This document shows positions 1 through 7,259 of a DNA stretch of 35,776 bases, piece by piece. The number at the start of each line of letters is the position of its first letter. Within the stretch, counting starts at the first letter, position 1. The position numbers and the translations under genes were made by a program. The notes under the pieces are model-generated. The model saw only the letters and a list, made by a program, of their open reading frames with translations. It did not search any database and was not told the DNA's origin. Source of the stretch: Candidatus Woesearchaeota archaeon (lineage in GTDB: Archaea; Nanobdellota; Nanobdellia; Woesearchaeales; GW2011-AR9); NCBI GenBank assembly GCA_018303265.1, contig JAGVYN010000013.1, positions 1 to 35,776 on the forward strand, in the 5' to 3' direction.

Positions 1-339
1 TATCTGCTCTCCACAAATGAAGCAATTGTGCTACCTCCTGCCTTTGCCGGCGAACTTGCGCAATTTGACCCACGAGTAGGGCATATTACTTCCCACTATG
101 CCGGTTTTTTTGACCCGGGATTTGGCTATTTCCCTGGCAAGGAAGAACAAGGCAACACCGCGACATTAGAAGTTCGTGTTCATAACAAACCAGAGATCAT
201 CCGTGATGGTCAACCGATTGCTGTCCTCCGTGTGGAGCGGATGGCCAATGATCCTTTGTTCTATTATGGTTGTCCGGAACGAAGTTCAAACTATTCTCGA
301 CAAACTGGTGTGCGTTATGGAAAACATTTCAAAGAATAA
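1..339 (+). CDS. dcd: dCTP deaminase (DCD), C-terminal part, cut by window edge
   Basis: The reading frame is open from base 1, so the gene starts before the window; GTG at 28 is internal. About 112 residues remain. They match the C-terminal half of the trimeric dCTP deaminase/dUTPase fold: SHYAGFFDPGFGY, then an LEVRVHNKP segment, a DGQPIAVLRVERM strand, and a tail with SSNYSRQTGVRYGKHF. In this family the tail closes over the nucleotide. The enzyme deaminates dCTP to dUTP to supply dTTP synthesis. It converges on radA across a 32-base A-rich gap. Family assignment is from motif recall. The catalytic Glu region may lie partly outside the window, so activity cannot be judged. Confidence 0.8.
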   Translation, partial: YLLSTNEAIVLPPAFAGELAQFDPRVGHITSHYAGFFDPGFGYFPGKEEQGNTATLEVRVHNKPEIIRDGQPIAVLRVERMANDPLFYYGCPERSSNYSRQTGVRYGKHFKE

Positions 340-371
340 AAAAAGAAAAATAAAATAAAAAAAATTCAAAC

Positions 372-1355
372 TTAATTTACATCCTGCAACCCAATATCCA
401 ATACTTCAAAACAGCATTCGCCATCTGGAAGTGCGGGAGCGTCAATCAACTTGGCAACTCTGCTGCCTTTCTTCCCTTTCCGCAAATAAATTCGGAATGT
501 TGACGCATGCGCAACAATATGCCCGCCAATTGCCACCGTGGGATCGCCAAAGAACTGGTCTGGTTTAGCCATGACTTGGTTTGTCACATATACACAGATA
601 TTATGGCTGCTGCCAATTTTAGCGAGTGTATGCATGTGCCGGTTCAATTTCTGTTGTCTCTCTGATAAAGTTCCTCGTCCAATAAACTCGGCCCGGAAAT
701 GTGAGGTCAATGAGTCAACAACGACAAGGCGAACATTTTTCCCTTGTTCCGTGATTAAACTTTCAACTTTCTCTGCCAGCAGCATCTGATGATCAGAGTT
801 GTAGGCACGAGCGACCATGATCCTGTTCAGCGCATCTTCCGGATTGAGTCCAGCCCCTTCCGCTAATCTCTGGATACGTTCCGGACGGAAGGTATTTTCT
901 GTGTCAATGTACACGGCAACCGCATCAGGGTCTTCCTTCAAAGTATTCACGCAAAGGATATGCCCTATTTGTGTTTTCCCAGAACCAAACTCGCCGAAAC
1001 ATTCCGTGATCGCACCGGTTTCAAACCCACCGCCCATCAAGGCATCAAAAGTGGCGGATCCCGTCGAAATTTTAGCGACAATTTCTCTTCTCTTCAGGAC
1101 GTCGGTGCCCGTTTCAAAGCCCATTTTCATACCATCGCGGGCGGCATTGATCATTTTTCGAGCGACCGCTTCCGAAACGCCTGCCGTTTCACAGAGTTCG
1201 CCGATCGTCGCGACGGCAATAGCCATCAAATCACGATATCCTGCCAATTCCAATTTTTCTGCAGTGGCAGCTCCTACGCCAGGTAAATCCTGGATACTGG
1301 GCTGTTTTGCTTTCGTATTGTTTTTTTCCATTTTCAATTCTAATTTTGCTTCCAT
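372..1355 (-). CDS. radA: DNA repair and recombination protein RadA
   Basis: This is the archaeal RecA/Rad51 recombinase, which forms ATP-dependent filaments on single-stranded DNA for strand exchange. It has 327 residues, the usual archaeal RadA length, with no intein. An N-terminal helix-hairpin-helix domain is seen (LPGVGAATAEKL, residues 24-35). The RecA core follows, with Walker A GEFGSGKT at 121-128, Walker B LVVVD at 210-214 and the L2/DNA-binding region around 260-285 (VMAKPDQFFGDPTVAIGGH). The ATG at 1355 is preceded by AAGAGGT about 8 bases upstream, which supports this start. The gene upstream (1383-1700) ends 27 bases before it and is probably co-transcribed. Confidence 0.97.
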   Translation of the reverse strand: MEAKLELKMEKNNTKAKQPSIQDLPGVGAATAEKLELAGYRDLMAIAVATIGELCETAGVSEAVARKMINAARDGMKMGFETGTDVLKRREIVAKISTGSATFDALMGGGFETGAITECFGEFGSGKTQIGHILCVNTLKEDPDAVAVYIDTENTFRPERIQRLAEGAGLNPEDALNRIMVARAYNSDHQMLLAEKVESLITEQGKNVRLVVVDSLTSHFRAEFIGRGTLSERQQKLNRHMHTLAKIGSSHNICVYVTNQVMAKPDQFFGDPTVAIGGHIVAHASTFRIYLRKGKKGSRVAKLIDAPALPDGECCFEVLDIGLQDVN

Positions 1356-1382
1356 TGTATAATACCTCTTTTATTTTAATAT

Positions 1383-1700
1383 TTATGCACTTGCGAATAA
1401 ATCCTGTTCTTTGAAAACAAGGAATTCGTAGGCCTTCTGCAGGACCACATTCGCCTTGGGCAGATCATTCACCCGTAAAGAATTCGTGGACTGCCATCTG
1501 CCATCTTTATCGGTATAACTTCGTTCGATGGAGATGGTTCGATACTCTGCCGCTGCTCCATTGATACCCTGGCCTTTATTCAGCCAAACTGTGGCAGAAA
1601 TGGCGCCGGCACGAAACTTTTTTTCCGGCAAGTTCCCGCTTCCGGTATTTCCATTGTGCGCTTGTGGCGCTAGTTGTGGTGTTTTTTGTTGTGTTTGCAT
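1383..1700 (-). CDS. Small conserved-looking protein upstream of radA, function unknown
   Basis: A 105-residue soluble protein. The start was chosen at ATG 1700 because GAGGTG lies 5-6 bases upstream; an in-frame ATG at 1754 would add 18 residues but has no such signal. The first 30 residues are Q/P/N-rich and probably disordered. The rest is compact: KKFRAGAISATVWLN, EYRTISIERSYTDKDG, WQSTNSLRVNDLP, then a helix ending LVFKEQDL. It resembles small beta-rich proteins of the FRAG-(N/A)-I-x-A-T-V-W type that I recall from plasmids and DPANN genomes, but I know of no established function. Position just before radA suggests a DNA-metabolism role (inference only). A palindrome around a TATA-like sequence lies upstream. 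Confidence 0.75.
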   Translation of the reverse strand: MQTQQKTPQLAPQAHNGNTGSGNLPEKKFRAGAISATVWLNKGQGINGAAAEYRTISIERSYTDKDGRWQSTNSLRVNDLPKANVVLQKAYEFLVFKEQDLFASA

Positions 1701-1736
1701 TGTATGCACCTCTTTCCTTTCGGTTTTTATTTCAAA

Positions 1737-1758
1737 CCGCTTGCAATTATACAAGCGG
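1737..1758 (-). promoter_or_regulatory. 7-bp inverted repeat around a TATA-like core, upstream of the radA operon
   Basis: Perfect arms CCGCTTG / CAAGCGG are separated by 8 bases. On the minus strand the spacer reads TATAATTG. If that is the TATA box, transcription would begin near 1722-1725, leaving a short leader with the GAGGTG Shine-Dalgarno. The repeat would then be an operator over the promoter. A second TATA candidate (ATATTTAAAT, 1808-1817) would instead put the repeat in the leader as a 7-bp hairpin. Confidence 0.4.
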
Positions 1759-1807
1759 CGAGGGGCAACTTGGTTTCAAGCTGCAGTAAGCATTATACCA
1801 GAACTCA

Positions 1808-1817
1808 TTTAAATATC
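1808..1817 (-). promoter_or_regulatory. Alternative TATA box for the radA operon
   Basis: ATATTTAAAT on the minus strand would give a start near 1785 and a leader of about 85 bases before ATG 1700. It competes with the TATA-like core at 1744-1751. Which one is used cannot be told from sequence. Confidence 0.35.
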
Positions 1818-1907
1818 TTGACTGAACCTGACCAGTTGACCAGTGGGACAAAAAAGTCATTTGTGAATGGAACATTTAAGCTTATTTTTATTCACTTTAA
1901 CCAAAGC

Positions 1908-1941
1908 GTTTATATGTTATAGCAACTTATATACTTGCTAT
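1908..1941 (+). promoter_or_regulatory. Toxin-antitoxin promoter with operator palindrome overlapping the start codon
   Basis: A TATA box (GTTTATATG, 1908-1916) is centred 27-28 bases before the antitoxin ATG at 1940, so the mRNA is predicted to be leaderless. Immediately downstream is a perfect inverted repeat, ATAGCAA (1919-1925) and TTGCTAT (1935-1941), with a 9-base spacer. It covers the expected transcription start and the first two bases of the start codon. This is where an autorepressing antitoxin would bind. Confidence 0.6.
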
Positions 1942-2158
1942 GGTAACAACAATCCAAGTAAGTGAACAACTGATGGATACCTTGAAAAAGAGGAAACAAT
2001 ATGACAAAGAAAGCTACGAAGAAGTTATTTGGGATTTGGTAGAGGATACGATGGAAGTAAACGAAGAAACAAAAAAAGAAATTGAACAAGCAAGAACAGC
2101 TATCAAATCAGGAAAATTCTATACGCATGAACAGGTCAAAAAGAAACTGGGGTTGTAA
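1940..2158 (+). CDS. Antitoxin of a RelE/ParE-type module (RelB/VapB-like)
   Basis: A 72-residue protein. It opens with a short strand VTTIQVSEQLMDTLKKRK, as in ribbon-helix-helix archaeal antitoxins, and continues with charged helices (SYEEVIWDLVEDTMEV) and a basic C-terminal tail, the usual toxin-neutralising region. Such proteins bind their partner toxin and repress their own promoter. Its TAA stop is followed directly by the toxin ATG with no gap, so the pair is translationally coupled. The palindrome over its start codon fits autoregulation. Family assignment rests on pattern and pairing. Confidence 0.8.
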   Translation: MVTTIQVSEQLMDTLKKRKQYDKESYEEVIWDLVEDTMEVNEETKKEIEQARTAIKSGKFYTHEQVKKKLGL

Positions 2159-2410
2159 ATGTACGAGTTGATTTATTCCCCATCTGCATTAAAGCAGTTA
2201 GAGAAACTCGAACACAACATAAAAGAAAGAATTGTTATTGCCCTTGAAAGATTAAGAATCAGACCGGAATCCTGCGATATCAAGAAACTGGTTGGAATGC
2301 AAGGGTACCGATTCAGAGTTGGGGATTATAAGGTTATTTTTGATATGGAAAAAAATAAACTGATTATTCTTGTTCTTCAAATCGGCCATAGAAAGAATAT
2401 TTATGATTAG
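2159..2410 (+). CDS. RelE/ParE-family toxin
   Basis: An 83-residue protein with the RelE-superfamily layout: N-terminal strand YELIYSPSALKQLEKL, two helices, then the typical C-terminal sheet LVGMQGYRFRVGDYKVIFDM and a final strand ending QIGHRKNIYD. RelE members are ribosome-dependent mRNA interferases; ParE relatives poison gyrase. The YRFRVGDYKVIF and GHRKNIY motifs are those usually retained in active RelE-like proteins. The gene abuts the antitoxin (TAA then ATG). It looks intact. RelE versus ParE activity cannot be decided from sequence. Confidence 0.85.
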   Translation: MYELIYSPSALKQLEKLEHNIKERIVIALERLRIRPESCDIKKLVGMQGYRFRVGDYKVIFDMEKNKLIILVLQIGHRKNIYD

Positions 2411-2471
2411 GGACAAAGCAAAACTCCGCCGCGTCAAGTGATAGAAACATAACATCGGAAGTATCGAGGAA

Positions 2472-2927
2472 TCACCAAAATTGTTTGATAATGACGATAA
2501 TTAACACGATCATAATTATTCCTTCCCAAAAACCGCCTGTTTTAATGGGGCCTCTTATTTTAAATTGGGAGAATGGGTAGAAGAGTTGGACTCCCATGGG
2601 AGTAATCCCATCACCGACAATATGTGCAGTATATCCCAATAGCAAAGCCCAGGCATAATACGTGTTGAAAAAATAACTAATTGCAAAAAAGATGATACCA
2701 TGGAACAACAACGAATGAAAAAATCCTCTGTGCTTGGCAAAAAAGGCAACAATTGAGCCAACAATACCAAACCATTTGTTGATTCTACTATGTTTTTCAT
2801 CGATATCAGGGAGAATGCTGCCGAGCAGAATGAGAAGGAAAAAAAGAATAGTGCTTCCTTCGGAAAAATAATTTCTTAAAAGTAAAAAGAAAAGAATGCC
2901 TAGGAGGATGTGAGTTTTGAAGAGCAT
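2472..2927 (-). CDS. YdjM-like membrane-bound metal-dependent hydrolase family protein
   Basis: A polytopic membrane protein of 151 residues from this start. Motifs are those of the YdjM/DUF457 family: THILLG at the N-terminus, GSILPDIDEKHSRI, HRGFFHSLLFH, and GYTAHIVGDGITPMGVQLFYPF. The conserved His and Asp residues are presumed metal ligands. The substrate of the family is not known. The frame is open to an ATG at 3050, which would add 41 residues and overlap the RPA gene by 47 bases. I chose 2927 because the family usually begins just before the THxxxG motif. No clear Shine-Dalgarno supports either start. Transmembrane helices cover about residues 8-50 and 75-150. Confidence 0.75.
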   Translation of the reverse strand: MLFKTHILLGILFFLLLRNYFSEGSTILFFLLILLGSILPDIDEKHSRINKWFGIVGSIVAFFAKHRGFFHSLLFHGIIFFAISYFFNTYYAWALLLGYTAHIVGDGITPMGVQLFYPFSQFKIRGPIKTGGFWEGIIMIVLIIVIIKQFW

Positions 2928-3003
2928 AGAAAAGAGAAGAACAAGAATTGAATTATTAATGTTTTGATGTTTTTCAATCAATAAAGTAGTTTTCAGAAAA
3001 AGA

Positions 3004-3987
3004 TCACTGAACTTTCTCCAATCGTGCCAATTCCTCTTGAGGATTAGCATTCTCTACTATTTGAACATTTAATTCCAAACGCTGGAACATGTCGTTCTTT
3101 TGAACACGGCCTTTCAATTTAAATTGCTCTCCCAACAGATCAGTTTTCACATCCTCAAACAGATTCATGTGATCTTTATACTGCGCTATGGAAGCTTCAT
3201 CTTTTCTCAAAAGGTGATGCGTTTGATTCTTCCAGAAGATGCTGCGGATCGTCCCCGTGCCATCATCAATAACGACGTTGACTACGTATGATAATTCTGG
3301 TTTAATTGTTCCGTGCTCAGCGCAGGTGAACGCCCCTTCATTTTGCTGTGCCCGTTTACGGCATTCTGAACAAAGATAAAAGAACCTCGGATCAAAAACC
3401 TGCACGACTGTTCCCATAATCTCGGCGTTTTCTTCTCCTTGCAATTCCTGAATTGACTTGCGAATGTAACTCATTTCTTTACGTACCGTCTCGATGACCT
3501 CGCCTTGCGGATTAACCTGAAGACTGCCGCGATCGCCAAGATGGATTTCTTTATTGTCTCGATTCTCACGAACATACGCTTCTTTTATCAAAACAATGTC
3601 ATTCTCATTCACAGTTGAAAGTTGTTCAACCTGGTCATTCCACAGCACCACCCGAATTGTTCCTGTTTCATCGCCAAGAATGAATGAGCATACTTTGCCC
3701 AGAGATTCTCCTTTTTGGAAGGTGCGTATGTCAAATTTGCGGACAACTTTTCCTGCCGTGGAAATATTTCTCATCCCGCTGTATAATTCCTTGATCTTGA
3801 GTTTTTGTTGTTGAGAAAATACTTCGATGCCTAACTCATTGGCAATGATGTGGGATGCTCCTTCCTCGCTTATCAGCCCAGAAAGTTCGTTAATTTTATT
3901 CTTAATGCTCCTTTCAAGCTGCTCTGCTGTCACTTTCCCGCTGCAGATAATTTTTTCTTTTAAATCAGATAATGGAATTTTAAACAT
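3004..3987 (-). CDS. Replication protein A (RPA)-like single-stranded DNA-binding protein
   Basis: A 327-residue protein. An N-terminal helical region is followed by two OB folds. The first includes GKVVRKFDIRTFQKGESLGKVCSFILGDETG read as two strands, and VVLWNDQ. The second is interrupted by a zinc finger, CSEC followed by CAEHG. Archaeal RPAs of this type coat single-stranded DNA in replication and repair. The start is the ATG at 3987: GGTGA lies 5 bases upstream. A GTG at 3996 is in frame but overlaps that Shine-Dalgarno. A TATA box at 4031-4040 suggests a leader of about 23 bases. It sits in a DNA-metabolism neighbourhood with radA. Confidence 0.9.
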   Translation of the reverse strand: MFKIPLSDLKEKIICSGKVTAEQLERSIKNKINELSGLISEEGASHIIANELGIEVFSQQQKLKIKELYSGMRNISTAGKVVRKFDIRTFQKGESLGKVCSFILGDETGTIRVVLWNDQVEQLSTVNENDIVLIKEAYVRENRDNKEIHLGDRGSLQVNPQGEVIETVRKEMSYIRKSIQELQGEENAEIMGTVVQVFDPRFFYLCSECRKRAQQNEGAFTCAEHGTIKPELSYVVNVVIDDGTGTIRSIFWKNQTHHLLRKDEASIAQYKDHMNLFEDVKTDLLGEQFKLKGRVQKNDMFQRLELNVQIVENANPQEELARLEKVQ

Positions 3988-4030
3988 GAGGCTCACCTTT
4001 TATTTGTTTAAGAAAAGGATATTGGAAGAA

Positions 4031-4040
4031 TATTTATAAG
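4031..4040 (-). promoter_or_regulatory. TATA box for the RPA gene
   Basis: CTTATAAATA on the minus strand, about 48 bases before ATG 3987. Transcription would start near 4010, leaving a short leader that holds the GGTGA Shine-Dalgarno. Confidence 0.5.
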
Positions 4041-4085
4041 GATTTAGGTAATTAAACATAACAAAAGATGGTAACGGAACAAAGA

Positions 4086-5234
4086 CTACGAATTGAGGAC
4101 AAATTGGCCGATGGATGATTCCTTTCCCTTCTTTATTGCTGTCGCGGAGAAAGCATAATCACCCCCTTCTTCTAAATAAACACTTTCCAGAAGATAAAAT
4201 ATTCGACCATCACAAAGATAGGCTTTTCCCTTTTCTTTCTGTGAACATTGCTCCACAGCCGTACGAATTTCATCCCGCAGGAACGAAACTTTCTCCAAAA
4301 AGCTGCCTGCCGCTTCGAAAATAATAATATCCTCCGCTGAACCGGTGTAGTCCAGCAAACGCAAGTCATTGGTAAAATAAATAGTGTAGCTTTCAGCAGA
4401 CAGGTCATCAGGAAAAGAGATCTCAAAGAGGTTCGTATTGACAACTCCTTTTGCTTCAATATCTTCGATGGGAAACGGTTCCGTGGGAGTGAAGTCAAGA
4501 GTAAATAGGTATAATGCGGGAGAAGACAGTTGGGTTGCAGAACTCACAACGCAAAATGGTATCTGCCGTCCTTCCGAAGGGAATTCTTCCTCATCACAGG
4601 ATGCATATTTCCAACCAGCGTTTCTTGCGCCATCCACGCATTCTTGAAGATTTCTTTTGTTTCGGCACGCTTTAATAAGGCGCTGGGCTTCGGCTGTAAG
4701 TTGATCATACTCAGCAAAAGAATAACCTACGTCAACGCTAAAACCATTTTCAAATGTATACGTGCCGTGGTTCGTTTTTATTGTTTCTGCGCTTCCCTTG
4801 CCGAAAAAGAAGGTGCTGCTGTAGCCGATGTCAGTGAACGTCTTGCCTGCAAGGCGTAAAGCAAGTTTTTCCTGGGCTTGGGTAATGACTGCATTCTTTA
4901 CGTCCGGCAAACACCACTGTTCTTCTTTGTTCCAGAAATTTCGGCCCTTGCTCCTTCCGCACCCTGATGATGTTTCGGGAGGAAAACCGCCATTCGCAGC
5001 CAATTCCACGGCAATTTCCTGACCAATATTTTTGGCTATGATGTCGTTTTTCAACAATACTTTCTGCGCTTCAAAATAACCTTCCTTGAGAAAGGTAACC
5101 ACCCATTCCCCCTTCACGCCCGGAGTTACGCTGCTTTTGATGCTTAACCCTAAAAAGACAATAAGTCCTGCCATGATGAGGAGAACACCCCAATGCAAAA
5201 TTCCCCCGTGCCGATTCATCTTTTGCTTCTTCAT
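4086..5234 (-). CDS. Membrane-anchored extracytoplasmic protein, last gene of the surface locus
   Basis: A 382-residue protein with a basic N-terminus (MKKQKMNRHG), one transmembrane helix at about 12-32, and a long external domain. RHG-G is a weak version of the K/R-G processing motif seen in its neighbours. Eight cysteines occur in the external part, in pairs such as GCGRSKG/WCLPD and QCSQKEKGKAYLC, enough for four disulfides. An internal M6 is an alternative start. The mid to C-terminal part is beta-rich and might hold an immunoglobulin-like fold (inference). It lies 6 bases after the preceding gene and is the last of the 20-gene run. I do not recognise a function. Confidence 0.8.
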   Translation of the reverse strand: MKKQKMNRHGGILHWGVLLIMAGLIVFLGLSIKSSVTPGVKGEWVVTFLKEGYFEAQKVLLKNDIIAKNIGQEIAVELAANGGFPPETSSGCGRSKGRNFWNKEEQWCLPDVKNAVITQAQEKLALRLAGKTFTDIGYSSTFFFGKGSAETIKTNHGTYTFENGFSVDVGYSFAEYDQLTAEAQRLIKACRNKRNLQECVDGARNAGWKYASCDEEEFPSEGRQIPFCVVSSATQLSSPALYLFTLDFTPTEPFPIEDIEAKGVVNTNLFEISFPDDLSAESYTIYFTNDLRLLDYTGSAEDIIIFEAAGSFLEKVSFLRDEIRTAVEQCSQKEKGKAYLCDGRIFYLLESVYLEEGGDYAFSATAIKKGKESSIGQFVLNS

Positions 5235-5240
5235 TTTGGA

Positions 5241-5666
5241 CTACCGCAATACTTTTTCCACACACCCTTTCTGTTCTTCCAACCAGACACACCTGTTACC
5301 GGCGATTTTCACTGTATCAGTGAGGCAGTCATTGCTGTCAATGTAATCATGACAAGAAGTGATAACCTTTCCTCCCAATACTTTGCTGTTCTTAATTTTC
5401 TCATTCAAGTCGACTCCTTCCAGGTTCTCTCCTGCCTGCATCTCCATGCGAAGATTGAGCAAGGCTGATTCTATTTGCTTAAAACTTTCAAAATTTTCAG
5501 TGGCCCCTTTTAAAGACCCTTTTGACGCTATGAATAAGAGGATGCCAACAAAGAAGATAAATACAATCGATAAGAGAAGAATCAAAAAGAGATCCTGTTC
5601 ATTGATGCTGGCAGCCTGCGCCTTCTTATTGAAATGAAGCGGTTTCAGGCTTTGTCCTATTTTCAT
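5241..5666 (-). CDS. Pilin-like protein with class III signal peptide
   Basis: A 141-residue protein. Residues 13-17 read NKKAQ, matching the archaeal prepilin (PibD/FlaK-type) site K/R-[G/A] with Gln at +1. A Glu follows at +7 and a hydrophobic helix at about 25-47 (LFLILLLSIVFIFFVGILLF). The external part is about 90 residues with four cysteines near the C-terminus (CHDYIDSNDC and CVWLEEQKGC), likely two disulfides. Its ATG overlaps the stop of the upstream gene by 4 bases (ATGA), so the two are translationally coupled. Function beyond pilin-like subunit is not visible. Confidence 0.82.
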   Translation of the reverse strand: MKIGQSLKPLHFNKKAQAASINEQDLFLILLLSIVFIFFVGILLFIASKGSLKGATENFESFKQIESALLNLRMEMQAGENLEGVDLNEKIKNSKVLGGKVITSCHDYIDSNDCLTDTVKIAGNRCVWLEEQKGCVEKVLR

Positions 5667-6130
5667 CTGCTCACCTTTTGAACATAGATCACGAGAAGAT
5701 CTTTTTCTACCATACCTTCTCTCTTAACAAGCACTTCTTTGAAAATGGCAAAATCATCTTTGTAAGCATACTTATCGGTAATCGCTTCCTGGCCGCTTTT
5801 TTCCAGTTTCAATCTGAAATTCAACGATTGTATCCCTTGAAGCGCCTCACTCTTGTAGCACGTGCTAAATCCCTCGTTGGTAAACTTGTCAAGGTCAATA
5901 ACACCGGGAACGACCTTTCCCGTAGTTTCATCTTGAAAAGCAAAACATTCAGGGATGGTGGTAAAACGCAAGGAGATGAGTTCTGCTTCCAATCGGGGAG
6001 GAACTTCAATGACGGTATTGATGAACGCCTGAATTGTAAAGCCCAGAATAAACAGCAATACGGTAAAAATCCCTGTAACCACGGTCCAAATGATGATTTC
6101 TGACGTTGCCGTTTGCCCCTTACGATTCAT
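5663..6130 (-). CDS. Pilin-like protein with class III signal peptide
   Basis: A 155-residue protein starting MNRKGQTATSE. The K-G-Q processing site with Glu at +6 and a helix at about 11-35 is close to the Q-x-S-x-E pattern of euryarchaeal class III pilins. The external domain of about 120 residues has two cysteines (PECFAF, STCYKS). A GTG at 6139 is an alternative start with GAGG very close upstream. ATG 6130 was chosen because its neighbours begin with the same MN(R/K)KG. It overlaps the upstream gene end by 11 bases and the downstream start by 4, consistent with one operon. Confidence 0.82.
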   Translation of the reverse strand: MNRKGQTATSEIIIWTVVTGIFTVLLFILGFTIQAFINTVIEVPPRLEAELISLRFTTIPECFAFQDETTGKVVPGVIDLDKFTNEGFSTCYKSEALQGIQSLNFRLKLEKSGQEAITDKYAYKDDFAIFKEVLVKREGMVEKDLLVIYVQKVSR

Positions 6131-6530
6131 TCTCTGCACATCCTCGTAAAATTACTCTCTTTTTTTTCTTTTCTAAACACACGGCTGATTCTTTCTCCGC
6201 GACACCTTCCCCCGTATATCCCTCAGGTAAAAAAAAGGAACGGCGCAGCCATTCCTGTTCCGGCTCTCCTGGCTTAAATAGAATAACACTTGTTGAATCA
6301 AGAACCAAAGAATATTCCGATAAATTACGCGGATACGTGACAACCGCATCACCAGGCAAGGCAGCCAACGTATTGACCATCATCGAAACGTCATCAATGG
6401 ATGTTTGCTTGAAAATAGTATCTTTCTTCGCAAAAGCCATCCCTTTACTGATGGCCAGAAACCCCACCAACAGAACAAACAGTACTTTGATGACAAAAAC
6501 AGGGCTGATGAAAAATCCTTTTCGGTTCAT
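6120..6530 (-). CDS. Class III signal-peptide surface protein
   Basis: A 136-residue protein. MNRKGFFIS gives a K-G processing site at residues 4-5, directly followed by a helix to about residue 28. The rest is a small external domain with a Leu/Val-rich strand region (YSLVLDSTSVILF) and two C-terminal cysteines (AVCLE and RGCAE) around a very basic KKKKR stretch. The start overlaps the upstream stop by 4 bases (ATGA). No known family recognised. Context indicates a minor subunit of the same surface assembly. Confidence 0.78.
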   Translation of the reverse strand: MNRKGFFISPVFVIKVLFVLLVGFLAISKGMAFAKKDTIFKQTSIDDVSMMVNTLAALPGDAVVTYPRNLSEYSLVLDSTSVILFKPGEPEQEWLRRSFFLPEGYTGEGVAEKESAVCLEKKKKRVILRGCAENES

Positions 6531-7183
6531 TGTTGTGGTTTTGGTGATTTAACTGGATGTAATATTGGTTTCTCAGGAATGGTGCAGGGTGGATTTTGAC
6601 AGACGTAAATAACCTTCCCTTTCTTGATCATCTGTACTTCAAAGCGTTTTGTTCTCGTTTCATAGTTTAACCACGTATTAAAATCTATACCATAAATATA
6701 ATAGTTGGGGGAAATTTCAATACATCTCATTTTCGTGGGAGTGACTGTCTTGATCTCTCTCTCTTCACCGCAGAATGTTCCTTCTGTATCTGTTTCTTCA
6801 AGAGTATATTCTTGAACCAAGCAGATACAATCATTACCCCCGCATTTGTCTTGCGGGCCGAGCCAATGTTCTTCAACATCATCAGTAGTACAAAAAATTG
6901 CCTCATTTATATACGAGCTCCAGAAATTTAACACTCGTGTGCCAGGATCAAGAATCAATAAAGATGTTTTTGGCTCTCCTTCCCTTCCTGTTTCCCCTAA
7001 CGTCTGGATATCACTGACAAACTTGTCGAAACTATCTTGGCCTTTTGAGAGTAAACCGACATACTTGACAGAGCAGGAAATAAAGGTAACGAGAATGATA
7101 ATAGCCAAGGCTAAACCAACCAATTCCTGAGCTGATAGAATGAACGCTCTTTTTGTTTTTTTGATTTTTTTTATTGGTTTCAT
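6527..7183 (-). CDS. Cys-rich membrane-anchored surface protein with class III-like signal
   Basis: A 218-residue protein. The N-terminus is very basic (MKPIKKIKKTKRAF), with a K-R-A site at 11-13, Glu at 20 (+7) and a helix at about 21-40. The external domain carries at least eight cysteines, including KCGGNDCIC and VCQNPPC, and ends in a Pro/Lys-rich tail (PEKPILHPVKSPKPQQ). The tail may be flexible or serve in docking. It is coupled to the downstream gene by a 4-base overlap. No family recognised. Confidence 0.8.
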   Translation of the reverse strand: MKPIKKIKKTKRAFILSAQELVGLALAIIILVTFISCSVKYVGLLSKGQDSFDKFVSDIQTLGETGREGEPKTSLLILDPGTRVLNFWSSYINEAIFCTTDDVEEHWLGPQDKCGGNDCICLVQEYTLEETDTEGTFCGEEREIKTVTPTKMRCIEISPNYYIYGIDFNTWLNYETRTKRFEVQMIKKGKVIYVCQNPPCTIPEKPILHPVKSPKPQQ

Positions 7184-7259
7184 GTTCCATTGTTTTTATT
7201 ATGTATTTTCATTTTGTCTGAGCCTCTGGGAATTAAACATGCAATACAGAAAATCATTT

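Noticed and set aside
817-1362. Long plus-strand ORF opposite radA
   Set aside because: It is the antisense shadow of radA; its translation has no recognisable motif, and the minus strand has intact RecA-family motifs.
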